A DNA stretch of 64,000 bases from Variovorax paradoxus (GCF_022009635.1 NZ_CP091716.1:6566501-6630500), one strand, 5' to 3'; shown: positions 22,525 through 31,884, counted from the first letter of the stretch. Numbers and translations are program-made. Notes: generated by a model not told the origin, from the letters alone.

Positions 22525-23793
22525 ATGACCGCCCCCGCCGCCCCCTCGCGCCGCAGCCTGCGCGCACTCGACGCACTGGCCTTCTTCGCGCCCGACATCC
22601 AGGGCGGCGTCGGCCCGTTCCTGATCGTCTTCATGGCCGGCACGCTGGCCTGGGACCCGCAGCGCATCGGCACCGTGATGTTCGTCTCGGCGCTGGTGGG
22701 GCTGCTGGTGCAGGCGCCGGCCGGCGCGCTGATCGACAGCGCGCGGCACAAGCCGCGCTGGATCGCGGGCGCCATCGCGCTCATCGCGGTGTGCCTGGTG
22801 GTCATGGCGAACTGGCCGGGCTACGCCGTGATCCTGGCCGGCCAGTCGCTCATCGGCGCGGCGGGCACGCTGGTGGCACCCGCCATCGCGGCCGTCAGCC
22901 TGGGCATGGTGGGCCGCGCCGGGCTGGATGCGCGCGTCGGCCGCAACGCCGCGATCACCGCCTCGGGCACGGTGCTGTGGGCGCTGGGCACCGGCTGGGT
23001 CGGCCACGCGTTCGGCCCGCATGCCATGTTCTTCTACGCGGTGGCGATGGCGCTGCCGACCATCGCGGCAGCCATGCTGATCCGCAAGCGCGACGTCGAT
23101 CCGAAGCTGGCGCGCGGCGCCGATGCCGATGCCGATCACGAGGAGGCCGATGCGCCGCACTCCAAGGCACGCTGGTACGACCGCCGCTTCATCGTGCTGC
23201 TGACCTGCGCCTTCCTGTTCCACCTGGCCAACGCCGCCATGCTCACGCTGGTGGCGCAGAAGGTCGGCGCGCAGGCCGGCACCTCGGCCACGCTGTGGCT
23301 GTCGGGCGGCGTCATCGTCACGCAGCTGGTCACCGTTCCGATCGCGCTGGCGGTCGGGCGCTGGGCGCCGCGGCTGGCGCGCAAGCCGATCTTCCTGGCC
23401 GGCTTCGCCGTGCTGCCGGTGCGCGGGCTGCTGTACCTGCTGGCCGACAGCCCGGCCGCGCTGCTGTCGCTGCAGGTGCTGGACGGCATCGGCGCCGGCA
23501 TCTTCGGCGTGATGCTGACCCTGATGATCGGCGACCTCACGCGCGGCAGCGGCCACTTCAACTTCGCGCTGGGCATCGGCGCGGCCTGCGTGGGGCTGGG
23601 CGCGGCGCTCAGCAACCTGGTGGCCGGCACGGTCGCGCACCTGGCCGGCTACGGCACCGCCTTCGTGATGCTGGCGGGCATCGCGGCCGGTGCGCTGACG
23701 CTGTTCGCGCTCGCGATGCCGGAAACTCGCGACCGGCGCCGTTCCATGGCGAACGCGCCGGCCGCTTCCGCACTGACCACCGCCGCTCCATGA
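22525..23793 (+). CDS. Major facilitator superfamily transporter
   Basis: The 422-residue protein has about 12 hydrophobic segments and a charged central loop near residues 190-215 rich in Ala, Asp and His. It opens ALAFFAPDIQGGVGPFLIVF and has a GALIDSARHKPRW loop between helices 2 and 3, a position typical of MFS motif A. It lies 19 bases after the secreted duplicated-domain gene and overlaps the next transporter gene as ATGA, so all three are likely one transcript. Substrate unknown. Confidence 0.87.
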   Translation: MTAPAAPSRRSLRALDALAFFAPDIQGGVGPFLIVFMAGTLAWDPQRIGTVMFVSALVGLLVQAPAGALIDSARHKPRWIAGAIALIAVCLVVMANWPGYAVILAGQSLIGAAGTLVAPAIAAVSLGMVGRAGLDARVGRNAAITASGTVLWALGTGWVGHAFGPHAMFFYAVAMALPTIAAAMLIRKRDVDPKLARGADADADHEEADAPHSKARWYDRRFIVLLTCAFLFHLANAAMLTLVAQKVGAQAGTSATLWLSGGVIVTQLVTVPIALAVGRWAPRLARKPIFLAGFAVLPVRGLLYLLADSPAALLSLQVLDGIGAGIFGVMLTLMIGDLTRGSGHFNFALGIGAACVGLGAALSNLVAGTVAHLAGYGTAFVMLAGIAAGALTLFALAMPETRDRRRSMANAPAASALTTAAP

Positions 23794-24953
23794 CCACCAA
23801 AGACACCGTGCCGACCCTGGCATCTTCCCCGCCCGCCGCTCCCGCTGCCGATGCCCCCTCGACCCACGAAGGCGGCGGCAACGGCCTGCTCTGGGTGCTG
23901 GTGGCGGTGGCGGTGCTGTTCGCCTTCATCCGCCCGCGTGCGCCGATGGACTGGCTCAAGCTGGTCGACTGGCAGACCGTGGGCGCCCTGGCCGGGCTGC
24001 TCGCCATCACGCAGGGCGTGGAGCGAAGCGGCATGCTGCAGTCGGCGGCCCAGCGGCTGCTGGCGCGCACCACCGACCTGCGCCAGCTGGCGCTGCTGCT
24101 CACCGCCACGGCCGCGGTGCTGTCGGCGCTGGTCACCAACGACGTGAGCCTGTTCCTGCTGGTGCCGCTCACGCGGGTGCTGGCCACGCAGGCGCACCTG
24201 CCGCTGGCGCGGCTGGTGGTGCTGCAGGCGCTGGCGGTGAACGCGGGTTCGGCGCTCACGCCCATCGGCAATCCGCAGAACCTGTACCTGTGGCACCGCA
24301 CCGGCGAGAGCTTCGGCGGCTTCATGCTGATGATGGCGCCCACCGTGCTGGTGATGCTGTTCTGGCTGTTCGTGGCCGTCTGGCTGCTGGTGCCGCGCAC
24401 GGCCATCGCGCTCAAGCCGGCGGCCGAGGCCGCGCCGGTGCAGCCGAGGCTGCTGGCGCTGTCGGGCGTGCTGTTCGTGGGCTTCGTCATAGCGCTCGAC
24501 CGGCACTGGCTGCTGGTGGGCCTGGCGGTGGTGTTCGTCGCCTACCTTCTGTTCCAGCGCCGCGTGCTGCTGGGCGTCGACTGGGCACTGCTGGCGATCA
24601 TCGCGCTGATGTTCGTCGACCTGCGCCAGCTCGCCGAACTGCCGGCCGTGGCGTCGCTGGTGGGCCAATGGCCGATTGCCGAGGGCTGGCGCGCCTACCT
24701 CGCGGCCATCGTCACTTCGCAGTTCATCAGCAACGTGCCGGCCACCATCCTGCTGGACCGCTACGTGCACGACCTGCCCGCGCTGGCGGCGGGCGTGAGC
24801 GTGGGCGGCTTCGGCTGCGTGCTGGGCTCGCTGGCCAACCTCATCGCGCTGCGGCTGGCCAAGGTGCCGCACGGGCTGCGCGAGTTCCACCGCATCGGCA
24901 TTCCCTTCCTGATCGTGTGCGCGGCATCGGCGGTGCTGCTGCGGCTCGGTTGA
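23790..24953 (+). CDS. SLC13/ArsB-like anion transporter
   Basis: The protein has 387 residues with about ten membrane helices. Ion-transporter hairpin motifs are visible as SALVTNDVSLFLLVPL (near 110-125), NAGSALTPIGNPQN (near 150-163) and SQFISNVPATILL (near 310-322). This repeat pattern is typical of the CitMHS/ArsB/DASS superfamily. It would export or import an anion such as a dicarboxylate. The ATG overlaps the MFS stop by four bases. The longer open frame upstream is an artefact of overlap with the MFS gene. Confidence 0.87.
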   Translation: MTTKDTVPTLASSPPAAPAADAPSTHEGGGNGLLWVLVAVAVLFAFIRPRAPMDWLKLVDWQTVGALAGLLAITQGVERSGMLQSAAQRLLARTTDLRQLALLLTATAAVLSALVTNDVSLFLLVPLTRVLATQAHLPLARLVVLQALAVNAGSALTPIGNPQNLYLWHRTGESFGGFMLMMAPTVLVMLFWLFVAVWLLVPRTAIALKPAAEAAPVQPRLLALSGVLFVGFVIALDRHWLLVGLAVVFVAYLLFQRRVLLGVDWALLAIIALMFVDLRQLAELPAVASLVGQWPIAEGWRAYLAAIVTSQFISNVPATILLDRYVHDLPALAAGVSVGGFGCVLGSLANLIALRLAKVPHGLREFHRIGIPFLIVCAASAVLLRLG

Positions 24954-24995
24954 TCGCGTTTTCTGCTCCACAAACACACTGACAAAGGACATCCC

Positions 24996-25550
24996 ATGCC
25001 ACATCCCCATCATGAATCCCTCGACGTCTGGTCGGTCGAAGGCCGCTTCCAGCATCTGATCTACAGCCCCAAGGGCCGCATCGAAGGCGTGCTGATCGAC
25101 ACCGACAGCGTGCCCACGCAGTTCGTGTTCGAGCGCCACGACGAAGACGCCGCGGCCGCGTTCGCCGGGCTGAAGCCAGGCCAGGCGCTGGTGATCGAAG
25201 GCACCGAGGAAGGCCCCTCGCCCAAGGGGGAGCCCGAACACACGGTCTACCGCTTCGAGCGGCTGGCCTCGGTCGACGGCAAGGCGCCGCGCCAGGCGGA
25301 CATCGCTGGAAGCGTCGACGGCAAGGTGGTGCGCTTCAACTACGCGCGCCACGGAGAGGCCAACGGCGTGGTGCTGGACACCGGCGACTTCGTCCACACC
25401 AAGCCCCACGGCCTTGCGCTGCTGGGCCTGAAGCTCGGCGACAAGGTACGGGCCGAAGGCCGCACGCAGCCGCTGGCGACCGGCGAAGGGCGCGTGGTCG
25501 AGGCGGTGCGGGTCAACGGGCAGCCGCTGCGGGAGGCCGACGAGGGCTGA
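24996..25550 (+). CDS. Uncharacterised protein with two copies of the same beta-rich domain
   Basis: The 184-residue protein has no signal peptide and starts with a His-rich tail (MPHPHHES). Unit one (about 14-72) has GRIEGVLIDTDSVPTQFVF and LKPGQALVIEG. Unit two (about 107-160) has GEANGVVLDTGDFVHTKPH and LKLGDKVRAEG. Both align with the two units in the secreted protein at 21720-22505. AAAGGACA precedes the start. It may be a regulator or a binding protein of the same cluster; function is unknown. Confidence 0.8.
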   Translation: MPHPHHESLDVWSVEGRFQHLIYSPKGRIEGVLIDTDSVPTQFVFERHDEDAAAAFAGLKPGQALVIEGTEEGPSPKGEPEHTVYRFERLASVDGKAPRQADIAGSVDGKVVRFNYARHGEANGVVLDTGDFVHTKPHGLALLGLKLGDKVRAEGRTQPLATGEGRVVEAVRVNGQPLREADEG

Positions 25551-25598
25551 TCCTGCTTGTGGCGCAGCGGGGGCTGCGCGGACAATCCGCGGCAGCCC

Positions 25599-26306
25599 AT
25601 GCCCGCCACCGGTTCTTCCCCGTCGCCCCGCCATGAACTCGCCCTGCGCGACTACGGCCGCTCGCACGGCAGCCACGCGCACGACCACTTCCAGGTGCTG
25701 ATCGGCCTGCACGGCGTGCTCGAGATCGAAGTGGAAGGCCGGGGCGCCGGCATCGGCGCGGGCGAGGCGCAAGTGATTGCACCGGGCGAGCGCCATGACT
25801 TCAACGGGCGCAAGCACGGCAGCCTGTGCCTGGTGCTCGACACCACGCAGCCGGCCTGGGCCCGCTGCGCGGAGCGCGCACCGCCCGCCGCAACGCGGCT
25901 GCACACGCTGGCTCACTACCTGGCGCAATGCATGAGGCAGCCGCAGGCTTCGGCACTGGCCCTGCTGCACGGTCCAGCGCTGCTGCTGGAGGCCTGGAGC
26001 CCGGAGCCGGCCTCTCCGGATTCGCGCCGTCGCCGCATCGACTGGGCGCTGCTCACCGACTGGGCCCGCGCCCGCTGGCATGAACCGCTGGGCGTGGCCG
26101 ACCTGGCCGATGTCGCCTGCCTGAGCCCGAGCCAGTTCGCGCAGCGCTGCCGCGAAGAACAGGGCACGAGCCCGATGCACTGGCTGCGCGCGCTGCGGCT
26201 GGCGCATGCGCGCGAGCTGCGGCTCGGCGGCCTGGACGTGGCGGAGACGGCGCGCCGCACCGGCTATCGCTCGCCGTCGGCGCTGACCGCCGCGCTGCGC
26301 CGCTGA
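25599..26306 (+). CDS. AraC-family transcriptional regulator
   Basis: With ATG at 25599 the protein has 235 residues. A cupin-like N-terminal half has SHGSHAHDHFQVLIGLHG and APGERHDF. A C-terminal double HTH follows, including SPSQFAQRCREEQGTSPMHWLRALRLAHA. A start at 25557 is possible but adds a low-quality segment. It precedes a DMT-type exporter gene in the same direction. A pair of direct repeats spaced 21 bases lies between them and is the likely binding site. Confidence 0.88.
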   Translation: MPATGSSPSPRHELALRDYGRSHGSHAHDHFQVLIGLHGVLEIEVEGRGAGIGAGEAQVIAPGERHDFNGRKHGSLCLVLDTTQPAWARCAERAPPAATRLHTLAHYLAQCMRQPQASALALLHGPALLLEAWSPEPASPDSRRRRIDWALLTDWARARWHEPLGVADLADVACLSPSQFAQRCREEQGTSPMHWLRALRLAHARELRLGGLDVAETARRTGYRSPSALTAALRR

Positions 26307-26317
26307 TTCGGCACGAA

Positions 26318-26354
26318 CCGTCGTTGCGCGACGACAGTCCGGCATTGCGCGACG
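26318..26354 (+). promoter_or_regulatory. Candidate AraC-type operator, two direct repeats 21 bp apart
   Basis: CCGTCGTTGCGCGACG (26318-26333) and CCGGCATTGCGCGACG (26339-26354) match at 14 of 16 positions, and their starts are exactly 21 bases apart. Two helical turns between direct half-sites is the usual spacing for AraC-family dimers. The block lies 26 bases before the exporter start and just after the AraC-family gene. Confidence 0.55.
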
Positions 26355-26379
26355 GGCGCATCGCGTAGCCTCGCCGGTC

Positions 26380-27225
26380 ATGCCGTCCACTTTCCATGCC
26401 CTGCTCGCCATCGCGCTCTGGGCCACGCTCGCCTCGCTGGGCACTTCGCTGTCGCACCTGCCCCCGTTCCTCACGACCGGCATCGCGCTGATCGTCGGCA
26501 GCGTGCCGAGCTGGCCGCTCGTGCTGCGCGACCGCGGCGCGTGGAAGGTGCCGCCGCGCACGCTGGCGCTGGGCATCTACGGTCTCTTCGGCTATCACTT
26601 CCTGCTGTTCATGGCGCTGCGGATCGCGCCGCCGGTGGAGGCCAACCTCGTCAACTACCTGTGGCCGCTGCTCATGGTGGTGCTGGCACCGGTGCTGCTG
26701 ACCGGCATGTCGCTGCGGCCGGTCCACGTGGTGGCGGCGCTGCTGGGGTTCGCGGGCGCGGCGGCGGCGATCCTCGGGGCGCAAGGGGCCGCGGCCTCGG
26801 GGCCGGCGACGTCGTACTGGGGCTTTTTGCCCGCGCTGGCCTCGGCCGTGATCTGGGCCAGCTACTCGCTGTGGACGAAGCGCGTGCCCGCCTTCCCGAC
26901 CTCGGCCATCGGCCTGTTCGGACTGGTCTCGGGCCTGCTGGCGCTGGCCTGCCACGCGGTGCTGGAAACACCGGCCGCGTTGTCGGGCCGCGACTGGCTG
27001 CTGCTGGTGCTGTGCGGCCTCGGCCCGCTGGGCGCGGCCTTCTTCCTGTGGGACATGGCGCTCAAGCGCGGCGACGCGCGGCAGATCGGCATCCTGAGCT
27101 ACATCACGCCGCTGGCCTCGACCGCGCTGCTGCTGGCCGTGACGGGCAGGCCGCTGACGTGGAGCATCGCGCTCGCGGCCATCCTGATCATCTCGGCCGC
27201 GCTGATGGGCACCCGCGCGCGCTGA
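26380..27225 (+). CDS. EamA/DMT-superfamily transporter (YddG-like)
   Basis: The 281-residue protein has ten predicted membrane helices arranged as two EamA repeats, the usual length of YddG-type aromatic amino acid exporters. Motifs include PPVEANLVNYLWPLLMVVL in repeat one and LGPLGAAFFLWDMALKRGD plus SYITPLASTALLL in repeat two. It is an inner-membrane exporter. The AraC regulator upstream and the direct-repeat block suggest it is the regulated target. Substrate inferred only from family. Confidence 0.87.
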   Translation: MPSTFHALLAIALWATLASLGTSLSHLPPFLTTGIALIVGSVPSWPLVLRDRGAWKVPPRTLALGIYGLFGYHFLLFMALRIAPPVEANLVNYLWPLLMVVLAPVLLTGMSLRPVHVVAALLGFAGAAAAILGAQGAAASGPATSYWGFLPALASAVIWASYSLWTKRVPAFPTSAIGLFGLVSGLLALACHAVLETPAALSGRDWLLLVLCGLGPLGAAFFLWDMALKRGDARQIGILSYITPLASTALLLAVTGRPLTWSIALAAILIISAALMGTRAR

Positions 27226-27304
27226 CCGGATGAATGCGTCCGCGTCCGACGGCGCCGCGCCTGTTTTCTGGCAGAGTGGCGGCTCAGGAACAAAGGAGCC
27301 ACGC

Positions 27305-27622
27305 ATGAATGAAAAGAACAGGGATTTCGAGATCACGCCCAAGCTCGTGTTCGACATGAACCTTGCGCTGTACCTCGACCTGGTGGCCGCGCTCGAAGGC
27401 GCGGGCGCCGTCACCTACCGCCAGATGGCGGCCCGCGTTCTGAACATCAGCATGGATGCCCGCGACGACGGCGAAGCCGGCCTGTCGACGGTGCTCGAAG
27501 GCATCGCCAAGGGCTTCGCGGGCCGGGGCGACGGCCTGTCGATCGAGCTGCTGAAGGCCGCGCGCGGCCTGCGCGAGGACGACGCGATGGGCGACATTCC
27601 CATGCGCCCCGAGGACGACTGA
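27305..27622 (+). CDS. Small hypothetical protein
   Basis: The 105-residue soluble, acidic protein starts at an ATG seven bases after AAAGGAG. An upstream frame is open but lacks a binding site. It has no signal or membrane helix. Predicted mostly helical with LVFDMNLALYLDLVAALEGAG near residues 14-34, and it ends in MRPEDD. I do not recognise a family. It stands between a DMT exporter and a convergent reductase gene. Confidence 0.7.
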   Translation: MNEKNRDFEITPKLVFDMNLALYLDLVAALEGAGAVTYRQMAARVLNISMDARDDGEAGLSTVLEGIAKGFAGRGDGLSIELLKAARGLREDDAMGDIPMRPEDD

Positions 27623-27655
27623 AGCGTCCCCGGCATCCTTCCATCAGCCAGTCAG

Positions 27656-28699
27656 TCAGTCTTCGGCGACCTGCAGCACCAGCTTGCCGAAGTTCTCGCC
27701 GGCGAAGAGCTTGTTGAGCGACTCGGGGAAGGTGTCCAGCCCCTTGACGATGTCTTCCTTGCTCTTCATGCGGCCGTCCTTCAGGTAGCCGGCCATCTCG
27801 GCGATGGCGACGTGATACCGGTCGGCGTAGTCGAACACCACGATGCCTTCCATGCGCGCGCGGTTCACCAGCAGGCTCAGGTAGTTCTTCGGGCCGGCGG
27901 CCGGCATGCTGTTGGCGTTGTTGTACTGGCTGATGGCGCCACAGATGATGATGCGCGCCTTGCGCGCGAGCCGCGCCAGCACCATGTCGAGGATCTCGCC
28001 GCCGACGTTGTCGAAGTAGATGTCCACGCCCTTCGGGCAGTGCGTCTTGAGGCCTTCGCGCACCGCGCCCGCGCCGGCCTTGTAGTCGATGCAGGCGTCG
28101 AAGCCCAGCTCCTTCACCACCCAGTCGCATTTGGCCGCACCGCCGGCGATGCCGACCACGCGGCAGCCCTTGATCTTGGCCAGCTGGCCCACGGTCTGCC
28201 CCACCGCCCCGGCCGCGCCGGAGACCACCACGGTCTCGCCGGCCTTGGGCATGCCGACGTCCATCAGGCCGAAGTAGCCGGTCATGCCGGGCATGCCCAG
28301 CACGTTGAGCCACTGGGTGATGCTGCCCACGTTCAGGTCGATCTTCACCAGGCCGTTGCGCTTGATGTCTTCCTGCGCGATGAGGATGTATTCCTGCACG
28401 CCGAGCGTGCCGTACACCGTGTCGCCGACGGCGAATTTCGGGTTCTTCGAAGCGACCACGCGGCCGACGCCGCCGGCGCGCATCACCTCGTCGATGGCCA
28501 CGGGCGGGATGTAGCTCTTGGCGTCGTTGAGCCAGCCGCGCATGGCCGGGTCGAGCGACAGCGACAGCGTCTTGACCAGCACGCCGCCCTCGGCCGGCTC
28601 GGCTACGGGCTCGGTGGTGAATTTCCAGTTCTCGCGGGTGGCGGCGCCTTCGGGGCGCTTGGCGAGGCGGACCTGGTGATTGGTGAGGGGGCTGCTCAT
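27656..28699 (-). CDS. NADP-dependent MDR oxidoreductase (PTGR/CurA-like)
   Basis: The 347-residue medium-chain reductase has no zinc ligands. Landmarks are SLDPAMRGWL near residue 50, the LNVLGMPGMTGYFGL motif and the NADPH-binding loop VSGAAGAVGQTVGQLAK. The C-terminal substrate region has CGAISQYNN and GRMKSKEDI. This group reduces alpha,beta-unsaturated ketones and aldehydes. AAGGAGACACC before ATG at 28699 fixes the start. It is monocistronic; physiological substrate unknown. Confidence 0.92.
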   Translation of the reverse strand: MSSPLTNHQVRLAKRPEGAATRENWKFTTEPVAEPAEGGVLVKTLSLSLDPAMRGWLNDAKSYIPPVAIDEVMRAGGVGRVVASKNPKFAVGDTVYGTLGVQEYILIAQEDIKRNGLVKIDLNVGSITQWLNVLGMPGMTGYFGLMDVGMPKAGETVVVSGAAGAVGQTVGQLAKIKGCRVVGIAGGAAKCDWVVKELGFDACIDYKAGAGAVREGLKTHCPKGVDIYFDNVGGEILDMVLARLARKARIIICGAISQYNNANSMPAAGPKNYLSLLVNRARMEGIVVFDYADRYHVAIAEMAGYLKDGRMKSKEDIVKGLDTFPESLNKLFAGENFGKLVLQVAED

Positions 28700-28820
28700 G
28701 GTGTCTCCTTGAATGACGGACCGGGCGCCGGCGTGGGCGCGGAGGCGCATCGTAGCCGCGCACCCCGCGCCCTTCGTAGCGCCGCCTGTAGCGCAGGCGA
28801 CAGCCCGGCGCCGCCCCGGG

Positions 28821-30248
28821 CTACACCAGCCGGACGACGATCTGCAGCCCCGGCGAGGCGTTGCGCACCATGAGTTCGCCGCCGTGCGCCTCGGCGATCA
28901 GCCGGCACAGGTACATGCCCAGGCCGACGCCGCCGGTGGCACGCGCCCGGGCACCGTCGGTGCGGTAAAAGGGCTCGGTGAGCCGGTCCAGCTGCGCTTC
29001 GTCGACGCCGGGGCCGTGGTCGCGCACCTCGATCTCGACGCCCTGCCTCTTGCCGTCCAGCGCCGCGCGCAGCGACACACAGGGCGGGCGCGGCGCGCCG
29101 TTGCTGTAGCGCAGCGCGTTATCCAGCAGGTTGCGCACCAGGAGGCGGATGCGCATGCGGTCGACGGCGTGCGGCGGCAGGCCGTCGGCCAGGTCCAGGT
29201 GCACCTGCTGCGCGCCCGGCATCTCGGCCACGGTCTCGCGGATCAGCGCGGCCAGGTCGACCGGCTCGCGCTGCAGCGCCACGTGCGGGCTCGCCAGCCG
29301 TTCGCTTTCGAGCAGGTCGCTGATGAGGTCGCGCATCTCGTTCAGGTCGCGCAGCAGCGCCTCCCGCTCAGCCTGGCCTTCGGGCGTGGCCGGCAGCAGC
29401 TCTGCATTGAGGCGGGCACGGGTGAGCGGCGAGCGCAGTTCGTGGCTCAGCGCGAGCAGCAGGCCGCGCTTGGCGTCGAGCATGGCCTGGATGTCGTCGG
29501 CCATGGTGTTGACGCGTTGCGCGAGATCGCCGAGGTCGTCGTTGCGGCGGATCGGGATGGGTTGCGAGAACTCGCCGCGCCCGAAGCGCTGCGCACCCTC
29601 GCGGATGTCGATCAGCGGCCGCAGCAGCCGGCTCACGTAGGCATAGGCCAGCAGCACGCACGACAGCAGCACGCCGAGCGTGGCCCAGCCGATGACGCGC
29701 GGCGCCTGCTCCCAGAGCTTGGGCGACCAGCCGAAGATCACCTGATGGCCGTCTGCCGTGGGGCGGACGAACCACTTCTCGCCACCGAACAGGTCTTCGT
29801 GGTCATGCATCCAGTTGCCAGGATGATCGGCGCCGCCGGAGTGATCGTTGTTGCCGGGGTTGGAGTTCCAGTTGACCTTGGGGCCGACGATGCGGATGGT
29901 GATGGGCAGCCGGTTCACCAGCGCCTGCGCACGCGCCACATCGGGCGGCGTGCCGAGCTCGGCGACAAGGCGATCGTTGTAGTCGATAAGCAGCGGCCGC
30001 GCGGCCTCGGCCCAGCCGGTGGAAAAGGCACGCTTCATGCCGCCCATGAACACCGCCGCCATCACCATCGCCAGCACCACGAACATCAGCACCAGCCGCA
30101 CGCGCAGCGAACGGCGCCAGCGGCGCTTGCCCTGCACTTTCTCGTTCCAGCGCGCATGCCACTGCTTGTGCCACTCCTGGCGCCATTCTTCGTCGTGGCA
30201 CTCCATGCGCCGCCGCATCTCGCGCGGGAATCTGCGGTTGAAGCTCAT
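28821..30248 (-). CDS. Sensor histidine kinase with His/Asp-rich periplasmic domain
   Basis: The 475-residue kinase begins with an unusual cytoplasmic tail rich in Glu, His, Trp and Arg (residues 10-48). TM1 is about 50-69, the periplasmic sensor about 70-185 and TM2 about 186-205. A HAMP domain follows, then the H-box [15 protein letters not shown] with His269 and an HATPase with DNALRYS and GLGMYLC. The sensor carries [18 protein letters not shown] (about 135-152), which looks able to bind a metal. It overlaps its OmpR-type partner by four bases in a cluster with a Spy-like lipoprotein, suggesting a Cpx/Rst-like envelope or metal stress system. Confidence 0.92.
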   Translation of the reverse strand: MSFNRRFPREMRRRMECHDEEWRQEWHKQWHARWNEKVQGKRRWRRSLRVRLVLMFVVLAMVMAAVFMGGMKRAFSTGWAEAARPLLIDYNDRLVAELGTPPDVARAQALVNRLPITIRIVGPKVNWNSNPGNNDHSGGADHPGNWMHDHEDLFGGEKWFVRPTADGHQVIFGWSPKLWEQAPRVIGWATLGVLLSCVLLAYAYVSRLLRPLIDIREGAQRFGRGEFSQPIPIRRNDDLGDLAQRVNTMADDIQAMLDAKRGLLLALSHELRSPLTRARLNAELLPATPEGQAEREALLRDLNEMRDLISDLLESERLASPHVALQREPVDLAALIRETVAEMPGAQQVHLDLADGLPPHAVDRMRIRLLVRNLLDNALRYSNGAPRPPCVSLRAALDGKRQGVEIEVRDHGPGVDEAQLDRLTEPFYRTDGARARATGGVGLGMYLCRLIAEAHGGELMVRNASPGLQIVVRLV

Positions 30249-30937
30249 GCAGTCTCGCTGCGTGCCACGGCCAGCGCGTAGCCGGCATTGCGCAGGGTCT
30301 TGATGCAGTCCAGCGGCTCCAGCTTCTTGCGCAGGCGGCTCACCACGATGTCGACCGCGCGCGTGTACAGCTCGGCCTCGTGGCCGCGCAGGCGGTTGAG
30401 GATGTCGTCGCGGCTGAAGACCTTGCCGGGCTCGCCGGCCAGCAGCGCGAGCAGTTCGAACTCGGTGCCGGTGAGTTCCACGCGCTCGCCCTGGCGCAGC
30501 ACCTGGCGGCGGTCGAGGTCGATCGACAGGCCGTCGAACACGCGGTGCTGCGCGCTGCTCGCCGCCGGCGGCGCGCTGCGCTGGCGGCGCAGGATGGTCT
30601 GCACGCGCGCCACCAACTCGCGCGGCTCGAAGGGCTTGGGCACGTAGTCGTCGGCGCCCAGTTCGAGGCCGACCACGCGGTCCATCACCTCGCCGCGCGC
30701 GGTGAGCATCACGATGGGAATGTCGCTTTCCTTGCGGATCTCGCGGCACAGTTCGAAGCCGTCCATCTCGGGCAGCATGACGTCGAGGATCGCCGCGTCG
30801 TACTGGCCGGCCCGCAGCTTGGCAAGGCCTTCGCTCGGGCGCACGGCGCTTTCGAGCGTGCAGCCGAAGCGTGCGAAGTAGGTGGTCAGCGGCGCGGCGA
30901 GGTGTTCGTCGTCGTCGATCAGCAGGATGCGCGGCAT
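30245..30937 (-). CDS. OmpR-family response regulator
   Basis: The protein has 230 residues. The receiver domain has acidic pocket DDDE and phospho-acceptor Asp52 in [11 protein letters not shown], with the conserved Lys in DDYVPKPF. The C-terminal winged helix has [20 protein letters not shown] and the recognition helix in [15 protein letters not shown]. It ends overlapping the kinase start as ATGA. The likely targets are the 42-bp elements upstream of 32349 and 32838. The protein is the CpxR/RstA type. Confidence 0.95.
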   Translation of the reverse strand: MPRILLIDDDEHLAAPLTTYFARFGCTLESAVRPSEGLAKLRAGQYDAAILDVMLPEMDGFELCREIRKESDIPIVMLTARGEVMDRVVGLELGADDYVPKPFEPRELVARVQTILRRQRSAPPAASSAQHRVFDGLSIDLDRRQVLRQGERVELTGTEFELLALLAGEPGKVFSRDDILNRLRGHEAELYTRAVDIVVSRLRKKLEPLDCIKTLRNAGYALAVARSETA

Positions 30938-30987
30938 GGCGGGATTGTGCCTCCTGGCAAGCATGTGGCGAATGACTTCGCTGACCA

Positions 30988-31374
30988 TCAGACCGGCCGG
31001 CATCGCACCGCCCAGGCCAGGCCCGTCACGAGGAATGAGAGCAGGAGCGCGTGGTAGACCACGTCGCCCACGGAGCCGGGTCCGATGCCGGCGACGATGG
31101 TGCCCAGCCCGACCAGCGTGCCCAGCAGCGCGAAGCCCTGGCCGAAGATGGCGGCACGCCGCGCATGCGGGGGGCGCAGCCAGGTCTCGACCGACGCCAG
31201 CACCAGCACCGTTGCGATCACCGCCTCGGCGATGCGCGCCTGCGCATGCGCGTGGCCCGGCACGAGGTAACCGGCATGCACCGTCGACGCGACGCCGAGC
31301 GTGAACGCCTCGGCCAGCATCCATGCGCGCGCGGTGCGCGGTCGCATGACAGGAGCGGCGACGGTGCTCACCAT
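30988..31374 (-). CDS. Small four-helix membrane protein, unknown family
   Basis: The 128-residue protein has a basic start and about four membrane helices, including [20 protein letters not shown] (about 41-60) and [16 protein letters not shown] at the end. Its start overlaps the DUF4260-like gene upstream by seven bases, and the response regulator gene follows after 50 bases. It is therefore part of the Spy/two-component cluster. No function recognised. Confidence 0.75.
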   Translation of the reverse strand: MVSTVAAPVMRPRTARAWMLAEAFTLGVASTVHAGYLVPGHAHAQARIAEAVIATVLVLASVETWLRPPHARRAAIFGQGFALLGTLVGLGTIVAGIGPGSVGDVVYHALLLSFLVTGLAWAVRCRPV

Positions 31375-31766
31375 GGATCGGCCCGGCCGACGCGGCCGAG
31401 ATGCGTGTTGCCGAAACCGGCGGCGTACTTGAGCCCGTAGCCGAGCGCGCGGTCGAAGCCGATGTGGGCGAACCAGATCAAGCCTCCGGCCACCGCCCAC
31501 GGCGTTGCCGCGAGCACGCCGAGCGCGAGCAGCAGCGCGGGGCCGACGTACGAGTGCGTCGCGTTGTACAGCGCCGCACCCACGCGCGGCCCGGCGAGGT
31601 AGCCGAGCATCGCGACATCGGGCAGCAGCAGCCAGAGCGCGAACACGCCCCAGCCCAGGCCGTACTGGGCGTACGCGGCGAGCGCCACGCCAAGCACCGC
31701 CGCGCCTTCGAGGCGCAGCAGCGCGCGCACGCCTCCCCCCGCCGCCGCTGCCGCGGCCATTGCCAT
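31368..31766 (-). CDS. DUF4260-like membrane protein
   Basis: With ATG at 31766 the protein has 132 residues and four membrane helices. It carries LLLPDVAMLGYLAGPRVGA, YNATHSYVGP and the C-terminal WFAHIGFDRALGYGLKY with GNTHLG, a pattern I associate with DUF4260. The frame is open to 31892, but that extension translates an intergenic repeat, so the later start is used. Function unknown; it lies in the envelope-stress-like cluster. Confidence 0.75.
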   Translation of the reverse strand: MAMAAAAAAGGGVRALLRLEGAAVLGVALAAYAQYGLGWGVFALWLLLPDVAMLGYLAGPRVGAALYNATHSYVGPALLLALGVLAATPWAVAGGLIWFAHIGFDRALGYGLKYAAGFGNTHLGRVGRADPW

Positions 31767-31769
31767 TGC

Positions 31770-31880
31770 CGCTGTCTGTTCGCGGGATACCGCGGAACCG
31801 GCTTCGCCGGGCCGCAGGTATCGCCCCCGGAGAGGGGGAAGGCGAAGCGACACGAAGTGCGCGAAGCCTGGGGGTGAGTG
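31770..31880. repeat. Likely interspersed intergenic repeat
   Basis: The stretch contains nested short palindromes (CCCCCGGAGAGGGGG, CCGCGG, CTTCGCC/GGCGAAG) and the phrase GCGACACGAAGTGCGCGAAG. It looks like an intergenic repeat that I recall from Variovorax-type genomes. It separates the Spy-like gene from the DUF4260-like gene and reads as a poor coding extension. The repeat status rests on memory because no second copy is in this window. Confidence 0.4.
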
Positions 31881-31884
31881 AAAT

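Noticed and set aside
22791..24953. Apparent 720-residue transporter fusion
   Set aside because: The first half is the MFS gene read out of frame. The true anion transporter starts at 23790 with an ATGA overlap.
27640..27662. Tandem CAGT/AGTC repeat near the reductase gene end
   Set aside because: Only three to four 4-base units. Too short to be meaningful.
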